From RGIG6904 sp024680835 (GTDB lineage: Bacteria > Bacillota > Clostridia > Lachnospirales > Lachnospiraceae), in contig JAILBP010000077.1 in the NCBI GenBank assembly GCA_024680835.1, positions 1 through 23,001 on the forward strand: a stretch of 23,001 nt of DNA, written 5' to 3'. This document shows, piece by piece, positions 1 to 6,728 of the stretch. How positions within the stretch are numbered: position 1 is the stretch's first letter; each line of letters begins with the position of its first letter. Made by a program: the position numbers and the translations under genes. The notes below the pieces were generated by a model. That model did no database searches. It was given only the letters and a program-made list of their open reading frames with translations, and had not been told where the DNA came from.

Positions 1-1
1 C

Positions 2-1657
2 ATCCGTGACCACGGCGGAGTTTCCTTTATCGATCTGAGAGATATGTATGGAGTATTGCAGGTGGTTTTAAGAGATGATTCGCTCTTAAAAGGTCTCACC
101 AGAGAAGACTGCGTATCCATAAAAGGTGTAATGGAAAAACGTGATGAGGAGACTTACAATCCAAAGATCAAATCCGGCACTATCGAGCTGGAGGCAAAGG
201 AGATAAAGGTCCTCGGCAAGGTCAGAAGCCAGCTCCCGTTTGAGATAGTAACTTCAAAGGAAGTCAGAGAGGATGTGCGTCTCACATATCGTTATCTTGA
301 CCTTAGAAATCCGAAGGTAAAGGATAACATGATCTTCCGTTCAAAGGTTATTGCTTTCTTAAGACAGAAGATGTCAGAGATGGGATTTTTGGAGATCCAG
401 ACACCTATCCTGTGCGCATCAAGCCCGGAGGGAGCCAGAGATTACGTGGTACCCAGCCGTAAGTTTAAGGGTAAGTTCTATGCTCTGCCACAGGCACCGC
501 AGCAGTATAAGCAGCTTTTGATGGTATCGGGCTTTGACAAATACTTCCAGATAGCTCCCTGCTTCCGTGATGAGGATGCGAGAGCAGACCGTTCGCCGGG
601 TGAGTTCTATCAGCTGGACTTTGAGATGAGCTTTGCAACCCAGGAAGATGTTTTCAAGGTCGGCGAGGAAGTGCTGACAGAGACATTTAAGAAGTTTGCG
701 CCGGAAGGCAGTGTTATAACAGAGGCACCGTACCCCATCATCAGCTACAAAGAAGCGATGTTAAAATATGGTACGGACAAGCCGGACCTCAGGAACCCGC
801 TTGAGATCATCGATATGACCGATTTCTTCCAGAAGTGCGAGTTCAAGCCATTCCACGGCAAGATCATCCGCGCTATCGTGGTTCATCAGAAGCTCTCAAA
901 GGGTCAGCATGAGAAGATGTTAGACTTTGCAAAGTCTATCGGTATGGGCGGCCTCGGATATATCGAAGTTCTGGAAGACGGATCTTACAAGGGACCCATC
1001 GACAAGTTTATACCGGAAGATCTCAAGGAAGAGTTCAAGAATATAGCAGACCTTAAGCCTATCGATACCATCTTCTTTATCGGTGATACCGAGATGAAAG
1101 CAGCGCTTTGTGCAGGCGAGATCAGAAAGGCTCTCGGCGAGCGTCTTGACCTTTTAGAGAAGAACGCATACCGTTTCTGCTACATCAATGATTTCCCGAT
1201 GTACGAAAAAGATCCGGAGACCGGAAAGGTTGGATTTACACATAACCCGTTCTCAATGCCCCAGGGTGGTCTTGAGGCTTTGAATGAAAAGGATCCCCTT
1301 GAGATCCTGGCATACCAGTACGATATCGTATGCAACGGCGTAGAGCTTTCCAGCGGCGCTGTCAGAAACCATGACATGGATATCATGGTGAAGGCATTCG
1401 AGATCGCAGGCTACGATGAGCAAGTATTAAAGAGCAAGTTCGGAGCACTCTACAACGCATTCCAGTACGGAGCACCGCCGCATGCAGGCATGGCACCTGG
1501 CGTTGACCGTATGATCATGCTCCTGAGAAACGAGGAGAACATCCGTGAGATCATAGCATTCCCCATGAACGGAAACGCGCAGGATCTCATGTGCCAGGCA
1601 CCGAACGAGATCACCGAGCAGCAGCTCCGTGAAGTACACATAAAGGTGCGTGATTAA
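2..1657 (+). CDS. aspS: Aspartyl-tRNA synthetase, 5'-truncated
   Basis: Class II synthetase that charges tRNA with aspartate in the cytoplasm. The frame is open at the left edge, so the true start lies outside; 551 residues are present of about 590 usual. The first visible residues (RDHGGVSFIDLRD) are the OB-fold anticodon-binding domain. Motif 2 is FRDEDARADRSPGEFYQLD near residues 185-205, a GAD-type insertion follows around 300-420, and motif 3 is GMAPGVDRMIMLL near the end. The tail FPMNGNAQDLM is also typical. The His at bases 11-13 lies where, from memory, non-discriminating bacterial AspRS enzymes carry His (position 31 in Pseudomonas). With gatCAB immediately downstream, a non-discriminating enzyme that also charges tRNA(Asn) is plausible but inferred. 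No clear terminator separates it from gatC, apart from a repeat hairpin. Confidence 0.96.
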   Translation: MRDHGGVSFIDLRDMYGVLQVVLRDDSLLKGLTREDCVSIKGVMEKRDEETYNPKIKSGTIELEAKEIKVLGKVRSQLPFEIVTSKEVREDVRLTYRYLDLRNPKVKDNMIFRSKVIAFLRQKMSEMGFLEIQTPILCASSPEGARDYVVPSRKFKGKFYALPQAPQQYKQLLMVSGFDKYFQIAPCFRDEDARADRSPGEFYQLDFEMSFATQEDVFKVGEEVLTETFKKFAPEGSVITEAPYPIISYKEAMLKYGTDKPDLRNPLEIIDMTDFFQKCEFKPFHGKIIRAIVVHQKLSKGQHEKMLDFAKSIGMGGLGYIEVLEDGSYKGPIDKFIPEDLKEEFKNIADLKPIDTIFFIGDTEMKAALCAGEIRKALGERLDLLEKNAYRFCYINDFPMYEKDPETGKVGFTHNPFSMPQGGLEALNEKDPLEILAYQYDIVCNGVELSSGAVRNHDMDIMVKAFEIAGYDEQVLKSKFGALYNAFQYGAPPHAGMAPGVDRMIMLLRNEENIREIIAFPMNGNAQDLMCQAPNEITEQQLREVHIKVRD

Positions 1658-1681
1658 CGGATTGACAATCGGATATTTAAA

Positions 1682-1726
1682 GGCTCCCCTCTCAGGGGAG
1701 CTGTCCGCGAAGCGGACTGAGGGGTT
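1682..1726. repeat. Double-hairpin intergenic repeat
   Basis: Two adjacent stem-loops lie between aspS and gatC. The first has arms GGCTCCCCT (1682-1690) and AGGGGAGCT (1694-1702) around a 3-nt loop, nine pairs with one G-T. The second has arms GTCCGC (1703-1708) and GCGGAC (1712-1717) around GAA. The tail TGAGGGGTT follows. There is no T-run after either stem, so it is not a standard intrinsic terminator. From memory, very similar GGCTCCCCT...TGAGGGGTT units recur between genes of many gut Clostridia, so I read it as a dispersed palindromic repeat. Whether it processes, attenuates or stabilises the aspS-gatC transcript cannot be told. Confidence 0.6.
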
Positions 1727-1772
1727 AAGGACTGAGCAATAACGTATAGGCAGTTCATAGAAAGGAAACAAT

Positions 1773-2066
1773 ATGGCAAACAAAATAGATGATGCCACCA
1801 TAGAATACGTAGGCATCCTGGCGAAGCTTGAGCTTTCGGACGAGGAAAAAGAAGAGTCCAAGAAAGACCTTGAGCGCATGTTGGATTACGTTGACGAATT
1901 AAATGAGTTAGACACATCAGGAGTCGAACCCATGAGTCATGTTTTTCCGGTGAATAATGTTTTCAGGGAAGACGTGGTCACAAACGGTGACGGAAGCGCT
2001 GACACTTTGAAGAACGCGCCGGAGTCAAAAGACGGCGGTTTTGTGGTACCGAAGACCATCGTTTAA
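1773..2066 (+). CDS. gatC: Asp/Glu-tRNA amidotransferase subunit C
   Basis: Small subunit of the GatCAB amidotransferase, which converts misacylated Asp-tRNA(Asn) or Glu-tRNA(Gln) to the correct amidated form. GatC wraps around and stabilises the GatA-GatB pair. The 97-residue length is normal for the family. Typical features are the N-terminal helical start (ATIEYVGILAKLELSDEE) and the central stretch DTSGVEPMSHVFPVNNVFRED, which matches the family consensus of the form GVEPM. The start is supported by GAAAGGAAAC just upstream (about 1759-1768). It is the first gene of gatCAB, about 115 bases after aspS, and shares its direction. Confidence 0.97.
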   Translation: MANKIDDATIEYVGILAKLELSDEEKEESKKDLERMLDYVDELNELDTSGVEPMSHVFPVNNVFREDVVTNGDGSADTLKNAPESKDGGFVVPKTIV

Positions 2067-2095
2067 CGCCGGTTAAAACGCAATCAGACAATCCT

Positions 2096-2121
2096 ATCCG
2101 ACCGGGAGTGAGGGTCCGGAT
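2096..2121. other. Small imperfect hairpin before gatA
   Basis: ATCCGACC (2096-2103) can pair with GGTCCGGAT (2113-2121) leaving one bulged G and a 9-nt loop. It lies in the 85-base gap between gatC and gatA, upstream of the gatA ribosome site. It has no T-run and is short, so any role in setting subunit ratios is speculative. Confidence 0.3.
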
Positions 2122-2151
2122 GATCAGATCATAATTGTGAGTGAGGAAAGC

Positions 2152-3615
2152 ATGAGTATAACAGAATTGACTGCCCTTGAACTGGGCGCAAAGATAAAGG
2201 CGGGCGAGTTATCAGCGGTTGAGGCCGCGACAGAAGCCCTGGCTCAGATAAAGAAAAAAGAAAAAGACATAAACGCCTTTGTGACTGTTGATGAGGAAGG
2301 TGCATTAAAGCGCGCAGCAGAGGTGCAGAAACGCATTGATGCAGGGGAACTTAAAGATTCTCCCATAGCAGGTGTTCCGGTGGGTATAAAGGACAACATG
2401 TGCACGGAAGGGTTAAAGACAACCTGCAGCTCGAAGATACTGTACAACTATATTCCCACTTATACTTCGACAGCAGTGGATAAGCTTGAAAAAGCCGGCG
2501 CTGTCATGGTGGGAAAGACCAACATGGATGAGTTTGCCATGGGTTCCACCACGGAGACATCTCATTTCGGAGCGACTAAAAACCCGTGGAACCTTAACAA
2601 TGTCCCGGGCGGAAGTTCCGGCGGATCCGCAGCTGCTGTTTCTGCAGCTGAGGTTCCCTTTGCCCTTGGTTCAGATACCGGCGGTTCCATAAGACAGCCC
2701 TGCAGCTACTGCGGCGTGACAGGCATCAAGCCTACCTACGGCACTGTTTCCAGATACGGTCTCATAGCTTACGGTTCATCTCTTGATCAGATCGGACCCA
2801 TCGCAAAGAATGTTTCCGACTGTGCGGCAGTTTTGGATATCATCGCCGGAAAAGATCAGAAGGATTCCACATCAATGGAGCGCGAACTTGATTTCTCTGC
2901 CGCTCTTGTGGATGACGTCAAGGGTCTTAAGATCGGTATTCCGAAGGATTACTTTGGCGAAGGATTAAATTCCGAAGTTTCTCAGAAGATCATGGATGCG
3001 GCAAAAGTGCTGGAAAGCAAAGGCGCTATCCTCGAGGAGTTTGATCTCGGTCTTGTAAAATATGCAATCCCGGCTTATTACGTAATAGCCTGCGCGGAAG
3101 CATCATCAAACCTTGAGCGTTTCGACGGTGTAAAATACGGTTATCGTACTGAGCAGTACGACGGCCTTCATGACATGTACAAACGCACCCGTTCCGAGGG
3201 ATTCGGTGCTGAGGTCAAACGTCGTATCATGCTGGGGAGCTTTGTGTTGTCCAGCGGTTATTATGATGCTTATTATCTGAAAGCCTTGAGAGTAAAGGCG
3301 CTGATAAAAGAGTCTTTCGATAAGGCTTTCTCTAAATACGACCTTATACTGGGACCGGCTGCACCTACTACCGCACCGGAGATAGGCAAGAGCCTTTCAG
3401 ATCCCATACAGATGTATCTTGGAGATATTTACACGGTTTCATTAAACCTGGCAGGTCTTCCGGGTGTGAGCACACCATGCGGACTTGACAGTAAAGGTCT
3501 TCCGGTTGGTTTGCAGCTTACTGCAGACTGCTTTAAGGAAAAAAATATCATCAGGGCTGCGTACGCTTATGAGTGTACCGGAGAGTTTCAGCCGAGCCCT
3601 GTGGCGTGTGTCTAG
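2152..3615 (+). CDS. gatA: Asp/Glu-tRNA amidotransferase subunit A
   Basis: Catalytic amidase subunit that hydrolyses glutamine and delivers ammonia to GatB. The product is 487 residues, normal length. It carries the amidase-signature Ser-cisSer-Lys triad: Lys80 in VGIKDNM, Ser155 in PGGSSGGSA and Ser179 in DTGGSIRQPC, with the same spacing as the known GatA triad. I prefer the ATG at 2152, preceded by GAGGAAAG (2142-2149), over the in-frame GTG at 2137, which has no ribosome site. The resulting N-terminus MSITELTALEL also fits the family. The stop codon TAG is part of the gatB ribosome-binding site, so the two subunits are closely coupled. Confidence 0.97.
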   Translation: MSITELTALELGAKIKAGELSAVEAATEALAQIKKKEKDINAFVTVDEEGALKRAAEVQKRIDAGELKDSPIAGVPVGIKDNMCTEGLKTTCSSKILYNYIPTYTSTAVDKLEKAGAVMVGKTNMDEFAMGSTTETSHFGATKNPWNLNNVPGGSSGGSAAAVSAAEVPFALGSDTGGSIRQPCSYCGVTGIKPTYGTVSRYGLIAYGSSLDQIGPIAKNVSDCAAVLDIIAGKDQKDSTSMERELDFSAALVDDVKGLKIGIPKDYFGEGLNSEVSQKIMDAAKVLESKGAILEEFDLGLVKYAIPAYYVIACAEASSNLERFDGVKYGYRTEQYDGLHDMYKRTRSEGFGAEVKRRIMLGSFVLSSGYYDAYYLKALRVKALIKESFDKAFSKYDLILGPAAPTTAPEIGKSLSDPIQMYLGDIYTVSLNLAGLPGVSTPCGLDSKGLPVGLQLTADCFKEKNIIRAAYAYECTGEFQPSPVACV

Positions 3616-3621
3616 GAGGTG
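3614..3621 (+). promoter_or_regulatory. gatB ribosome-binding site overlapping gatA stop
   Basis: AGGAGGTG is a near-perfect Shine-Dalgarno site and shares its first bases with the gatA stop codon TAG (3613-3615). It lies 8 bases upstream of ATG 3628. This placement decides for ATG 3628 over the in-frame GTG at 3619, which overlaps the site itself. Ribosomes ending gatA translation are positioned to reinitiate on gatB. Confidence 0.85.
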
Positions 3622-3627
3622 AGCAAC

Positions 3628-5064
3628 ATGAGTAAAGAATACGAAACAGTCATCGGTCTTGAGGTTCATGTGGAGCTCGCCACAAAGACCAAGATTTTCT
3701 GCGGTTGCACCACGGCATTCGGCGGTGCGCCCAATACACATACATGCCCTGTATGTACGGGACTTCCGGGGTCACTTCCGGTATTGAACAAGCAGGTTGT
3801 GGAATACGCCATAGCAGTGGGTCTTGCCACAAACTGTGACATCACCCGCTACGGAAAATTTGACAGAAAAAATTATTTTTATCCCGATAATCCACAGAAT
3901 TACCAGATCTCGCAGCTCTACCTGCCTATCTGCACAAACGGACATGTGGACATAGAGACTGAGGACGGCGTGAAAAAATCCATCGGTATCCATGAGATAC
4001 ATATGGAGGAGGATGCAGGTAAACTGGTGCATGACGAGTGGGGCGATTCATCTATCGTGGATTTCAACCGTTCCGGTGTGCCCCTTATAGAGATAGTATC
4101 GGAGCCGGATATGAGATCCGCTGCAGAGGTTATCGCATACCTTGATAAGCTCCGTCTTACAATACAGTACCTCGGAGCCAGCGATTGCAAGCTCAATGAG
4201 GGTTCAATGCGTGCGGATGTCAATATTTCCGTACGTGAAAAAGGTTCGGACAAATTCGGTACCCGTACCGAGATGAAGAACCTGAATTCTTTTAAAGCCA
4301 TCGAGCATGCTATTAAAGGTGAGACAGAGAGACAGATCGACATCATTGAAGCGGGCGGCTCTGTAGTACAGGAGACCAGACGCTGGGATGACATTAAGGA
4401 AAGCTCACATGCAATGCGTTCCAAAGAGGATGCAAAGGATTACAGATACTTCCCTGAACCGGATCTTGTGCCGGTAGTGGTGAGTGATGAGTGGATAGAG
4501 ACAATACGATCACGCCAGCCTGAGATGCGCGATGAAAAGATAGCGCGTTATGTTTCCGATTACGAGCTTCCGGAATATGATGCGAAGATCCTGACTTCAT
4601 CCCGCAGGATGGCAGGCATATTCGAAGCGGCAAACGAGCTCTGCAAAAAGCCCAAGAAGGTTTCAAACTGGCTTATGACAGAGACCATGCGCCTTATGAA
4701 AGAGACAGGCACAGAGGCTGATGATCTTAAGTTCTCTCCGGAAAATCTCGCAAAGCTCATCGATATGGTAGATGCTTCCGAGATCAACGGCAAGGTGGCA
4801 AAGGAAGTCTTCGAGAAGATCTTTGCAGAGGATGTGGATCCGGCTGCTTACGTAAAAGAGCACGATCTTGGCGCAGTCAACGACGATGGCGCTTTACGTG
4901 AAGTTATTAAAGAAGTCATGGAAGCTAATCCGAAGGCCATCGAGGATTACCGCGGCGGCAAAGAGAAAGCCCTCGGTGCCATCGTAGGACAGACCATGAA
5001 ACGCATGCAGGGAAAGGCAAACCCCGGCATGATCAATGATATTTTGAAGGAACTTTTGGGGTGA
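3628..5064 (+). CDS. gatB: Asp/Glu-tRNA amidotransferase subunit B
   Basis: tRNA-binding and kinase/transamidase subunit of GatCAB: it activates the misacylated carboxylate with ATP and receives ammonia through the channel from GatA. The product is 478 residues, normal length. Hallmarks are IGLEVHVEL at the start, DRKNYFYPDNPQNYQISQ around residue 80, FNRSGVPLIEIVSEPDM around 150 and MRADVNISV around 195. A C-terminal helical/YqeY-like tail domain ends in KANPGMINDILKELL. Cys25, Cys27, Cys40 and Cys43 (CGC...CPVC) form the CxC...CxxC set of zinc-type GatB proteins. Last gene of the gat group; no T-rich terminator follows within the next 40 bases. Confidence 0.97.
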   Translation: MSKEYETVIGLEVHVELATKTKIFCGCTTAFGGAPNTHTCPVCTGLPGSLPVLNKQVVEYAIAVGLATNCDITRYGKFDRKNYFYPDNPQNYQISQLYLPICTNGHVDIETEDGVKKSIGIHEIHMEEDAGKLVHDEWGDSSIVDFNRSGVPLIEIVSEPDMRSAAEVIAYLDKLRLTIQYLGASDCKLNEGSMRADVNISVREKGSDKFGTRTEMKNLNSFKAIEHAIKGETERQIDIIEAGGSVVQETRRWDDIKESSHAMRSKEDAKDYRYFPEPDLVPVVVSDEWIETIRSRQPEMRDEKIARYVSDYELPEYDAKILTSSRRMAGIFEAANELCKKPKKVSNWLMTETMRLMKETGTEADDLKFSPENLAKLIDMVDASEINGKVAKEVFEKIFAEDVDPAAYVKEHDLGAVNDDGALREVIKEVMEANPKAIEDYRGGKEKALGAIVGQTMKRMQGKANPGMINDILKELLG

Positions 5065-5103
5065 AGCAATCATCTTATTTCTGAAATTTAGACCGATATG
5101 CTT

Positions 5104-5179
5104 TATATTTCCCCAAAACACACCACAAAACACGACTTTTGGGGGAATATACAAACTTGTTGACTTATATTTCCCCAAA
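5104..5179. repeat. Three copies of a TATATTTCCCCAAA motif
   Basis: Copy 1 is TATATTTCCCCAAAA at 5104-5118. Copy 2 is its inverted, slightly changed form TTTTGGGGGAATATA at 5137-5151. Copy 3 is TATATTTCCCCAAA at 5166-5179. Copies 1 and 2 can also form a long stem with an 18-nt loop, but no T-run follows it. Centres are about 33 and 29 bases apart, roughly three helical turns. Copy 3 lies wholly inside the spacer of the ATPase promoter. The pattern suggests operator sites for a regulator, possibly the downstream product itself; that is inference. Confidence 0.7.
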
Positions 5180-5188
5180 CGATATAAT
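5160..5188 (+). promoter_or_regulatory. Near-consensus promoter of the ATPase gene
   Basis: TTGACT (5160-5165), a 17-base spacer and TATAAT (5183-5188) give an almost ideal vegetative promoter. Predicted transcription starts near 5195. The spacer is filled by copy 3 of the TTTCCCC motif, and the -10 box lies inside a separate palindrome (5181-5203), so two kinds of bound protein could block it. Confidence 0.8.
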
Positions 5189-5203
5189 TTTTTAAATTAT
5201 ATC
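5181..5203. repeat. Perfect palindrome over the -10 box
   Basis: Arms GATATAATTT (5181-5190) and AAATTATATC (5194-5203) are perfect inverted repeats around TTT. The left arm contains the -10 hexamer and the right arm covers the expected transcription start, a common operator position. It is AT-only in the centre, so some of this symmetry could be chance in AT-rich DNA. Confidence 0.55.
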
Positions 5204-5232
5204 ACACAGTGAGAAAGGTTTTTGGTGGAGGT

Positions 5233-6648
5233 ATGGTAGGAAGAAAGGGAGAGATTGGCGAATTAAATGATTGCCTTGAGAGCAAAAAGCCCGAATTTGT
5301 TGCAATATATGGGCGCCGAAGAGTAGGGAAAACATATCTGGTCAGGGAATTTTTTAATGATACTTTTTCATTTTATGCCACAGGAATAAAGGAAAAGGGT
5401 ACCCGGCAGAAACTCAAGGCTTTTAAGGATTCTCTGGAACAGTATGGCGACAAGACCGGGAGTATTCCAAAGGATTGGTTTGAAGCGTTTTCACGATTGC
5501 GGGAAATATTAAAGCGTGATGATGTGAATAGGGAATATAAATCAGGGAAAAAGGTGGTATTCTTAGATGAACTGCCTTGGATGGATTCGCCCAGATCCGA
5601 TTTCAGGAGCGCGCTCGATTATTTTTGGAACAGTTTTGGATCGACACAAAAGGACTTGCTGTTTATTGTTTGCGGATCCGCTACGTCGTGGATCATAAAG
5701 AATATCGTCAAAGACACAGGGGGGTTCTATAATCGCCTGACGAGGCAGATATGTCTCATGCCGTTTACCTTGGGAGAGTGCGAGACGTTGCTTGAAGCGA
5801 ATGGCGTTGAAATGACCAGAAAACAGATTCTTGAAGCTTACATGGTTTTTGGCGGCATCCCGTATTATCTGAATTATCTCAAACCGGGTTATAGTTTGGT
5901 TCAAAATATAGAAATGCTGGTGTTTAAGGAGATCGGACCTTTAAGAAATGAGTTCCCGATGCTTTTTAAGTCACTGTTTAACAATGCTGAAAAGTATACG
6001 GCTGTTATACGAGAAATGGCAAATAATAAACAGGGGATTACAAGGAATGATCTGATAAATACCGGAAGGGTCGTGACGGGCAAGGAGTTGACCATAATTC
6101 TGGAAGAACTTGGGCAATGTGGATTTATAAGGAAGTATCATGATTTTACAAAAAAGGAAAAGGGATGTTTTTTTCAGCTGACAGATCCGTTCTCCTTGTT
6201 TTACCTGACATTTGTTGAGAGCGGAAAGGTCGATTCCTGGGTGGATTTTGCTGATTCGCCCGGATATTACGGCTGGTGCGGTCTGGCTTTTGAGAGGGTT
6301 TGTCTCCTGCATACGCTTCAGATAAAAAAGGCTCTTGGAATATCAGGTATAACGAGCCATGAATTTTCCTGGCGCAGTTCAAAATCAAAGCCCGGTGCAC
6401 AGATAGATATGCTTATCGACAGGAAGGATGATGTGATAAATGTTTGCGAGGAGAAATACACCCGGGATGAATTCGTAATGGACGAGACCTGTGAGGCGGA
6501 TCTGGTTCGTAAAAAAGAAGTTCTCCGGCAGGAAACGGGGACTAAAAAATCTATTCAACTGACTTTAATATCATGCTCGGGGTTAAAGAAGAATAAGTAC
6601 AGCAACGTGGTTGCGAATGTGATTACCGGAGATGATCTGTTTGTATAA
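5233..6648 (+). CDS. ATPase_2/DUF234-type P-loop ATPase with nuclease-like C-terminus
   Basis: Cytoplasmic P-loop ATPase of the archaeal-type ATPase family, 471 residues. Its cellular role is not established for this family. Walker A is GRRRVGKT (27-34). Walker B is VVFLDE with Asp112 and Glu113. A sensor-like VCGSATSW follows near 150, then a winged-helix region around 250-310. The C-terminal DUF234-like part has QIDML (Asp392) followed by Glu406-Glu407-Lys408, the D...ExK pattern of PD-(D/E)xK nucleases. I chose ATG 5233 because MVGRKGEIGEL matches the usual family start; GTG 5209 would give a leader of only about 14 bases and has no ribosome site. The GGAGG before 5233 is very close to the ATG, so the start is uncertain. 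AT-rich, with its own promoter between gatB and purL, it looks like an accessory insertion. Confidence 0.85.
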   Translation: MVGRKGEIGELNDCLESKKPEFVAIYGRRRVGKTYLVREFFNDTFSFYATGIKEKGTRQKLKAFKDSLEQYGDKTGSIPKDWFEAFSRLREILKRDDVNREYKSGKKVVFLDELPWMDSPRSDFRSALDYFWNSFGSTQKDLLFIVCGSATSWIIKNIVKDTGGFYNRLTRQICLMPFTLGECETLLEANGVEMTRKQILEAYMVFGGIPYYLNYLKPGYSLVQNIEMLVFKEIGPLRNEFPMLFKSLFNNAEKYTAVIREMANNKQGITRNDLINTGRVVTGKELTIILEELGQCGFIRKYHDFTKKEKGCFFQLTDPFSLFYLTFVESGKVDSWVDFADSPGYYGWCGLAFERVCLLHTLQIKKALGISGITSHEFSWRSSKSKPGAQIDMLIDRKDDVINVCEEKYTRDEFVMDETCEADLVRKKEVLRQETGTKKSIQLTLISCSGLKKNKYSNVVANVITGDDLFV

Positions 6649-6728
6649 TGGTATGAGGATTATAAAAGCAATAAAAATATACGGTCACATTGGTAAAGAA
6701 TGATGTATTGAAAGGAAGGGAAAAGCAA

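Noticed and set aside
1662..1667. TTGACA after aspS as a gatC promoter
   Set aside because: No -10 hexamer at 16-18 bases; the region there is the GC-rich repeat.
1427..1879. 150-codon minus-strand frame across the aspS end and gatC
   Set aside because: Shadow of two well-supported genes; it also runs through the hairpin repeat.
5104..5151. Inverted TTTCCCC copies as the gatB terminator
   Set aside because: The stem is possible but has an 18-nt loop and no T-run after it; a third copy in the promoter spacer makes operator sites more likely.
5209..5232. GTG 5209 as the ATPase start
   Set aside because: It would leave a leader of about 14 bases with no ribosome site, and the extra residues precede the conserved family N-terminus.
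6649..6728. Purine riboswitch or PurR box upstream of purL
   Set aside because: The gap is only 80 bases, AT-rich, with no conserved riboswitch core or recognisable box.
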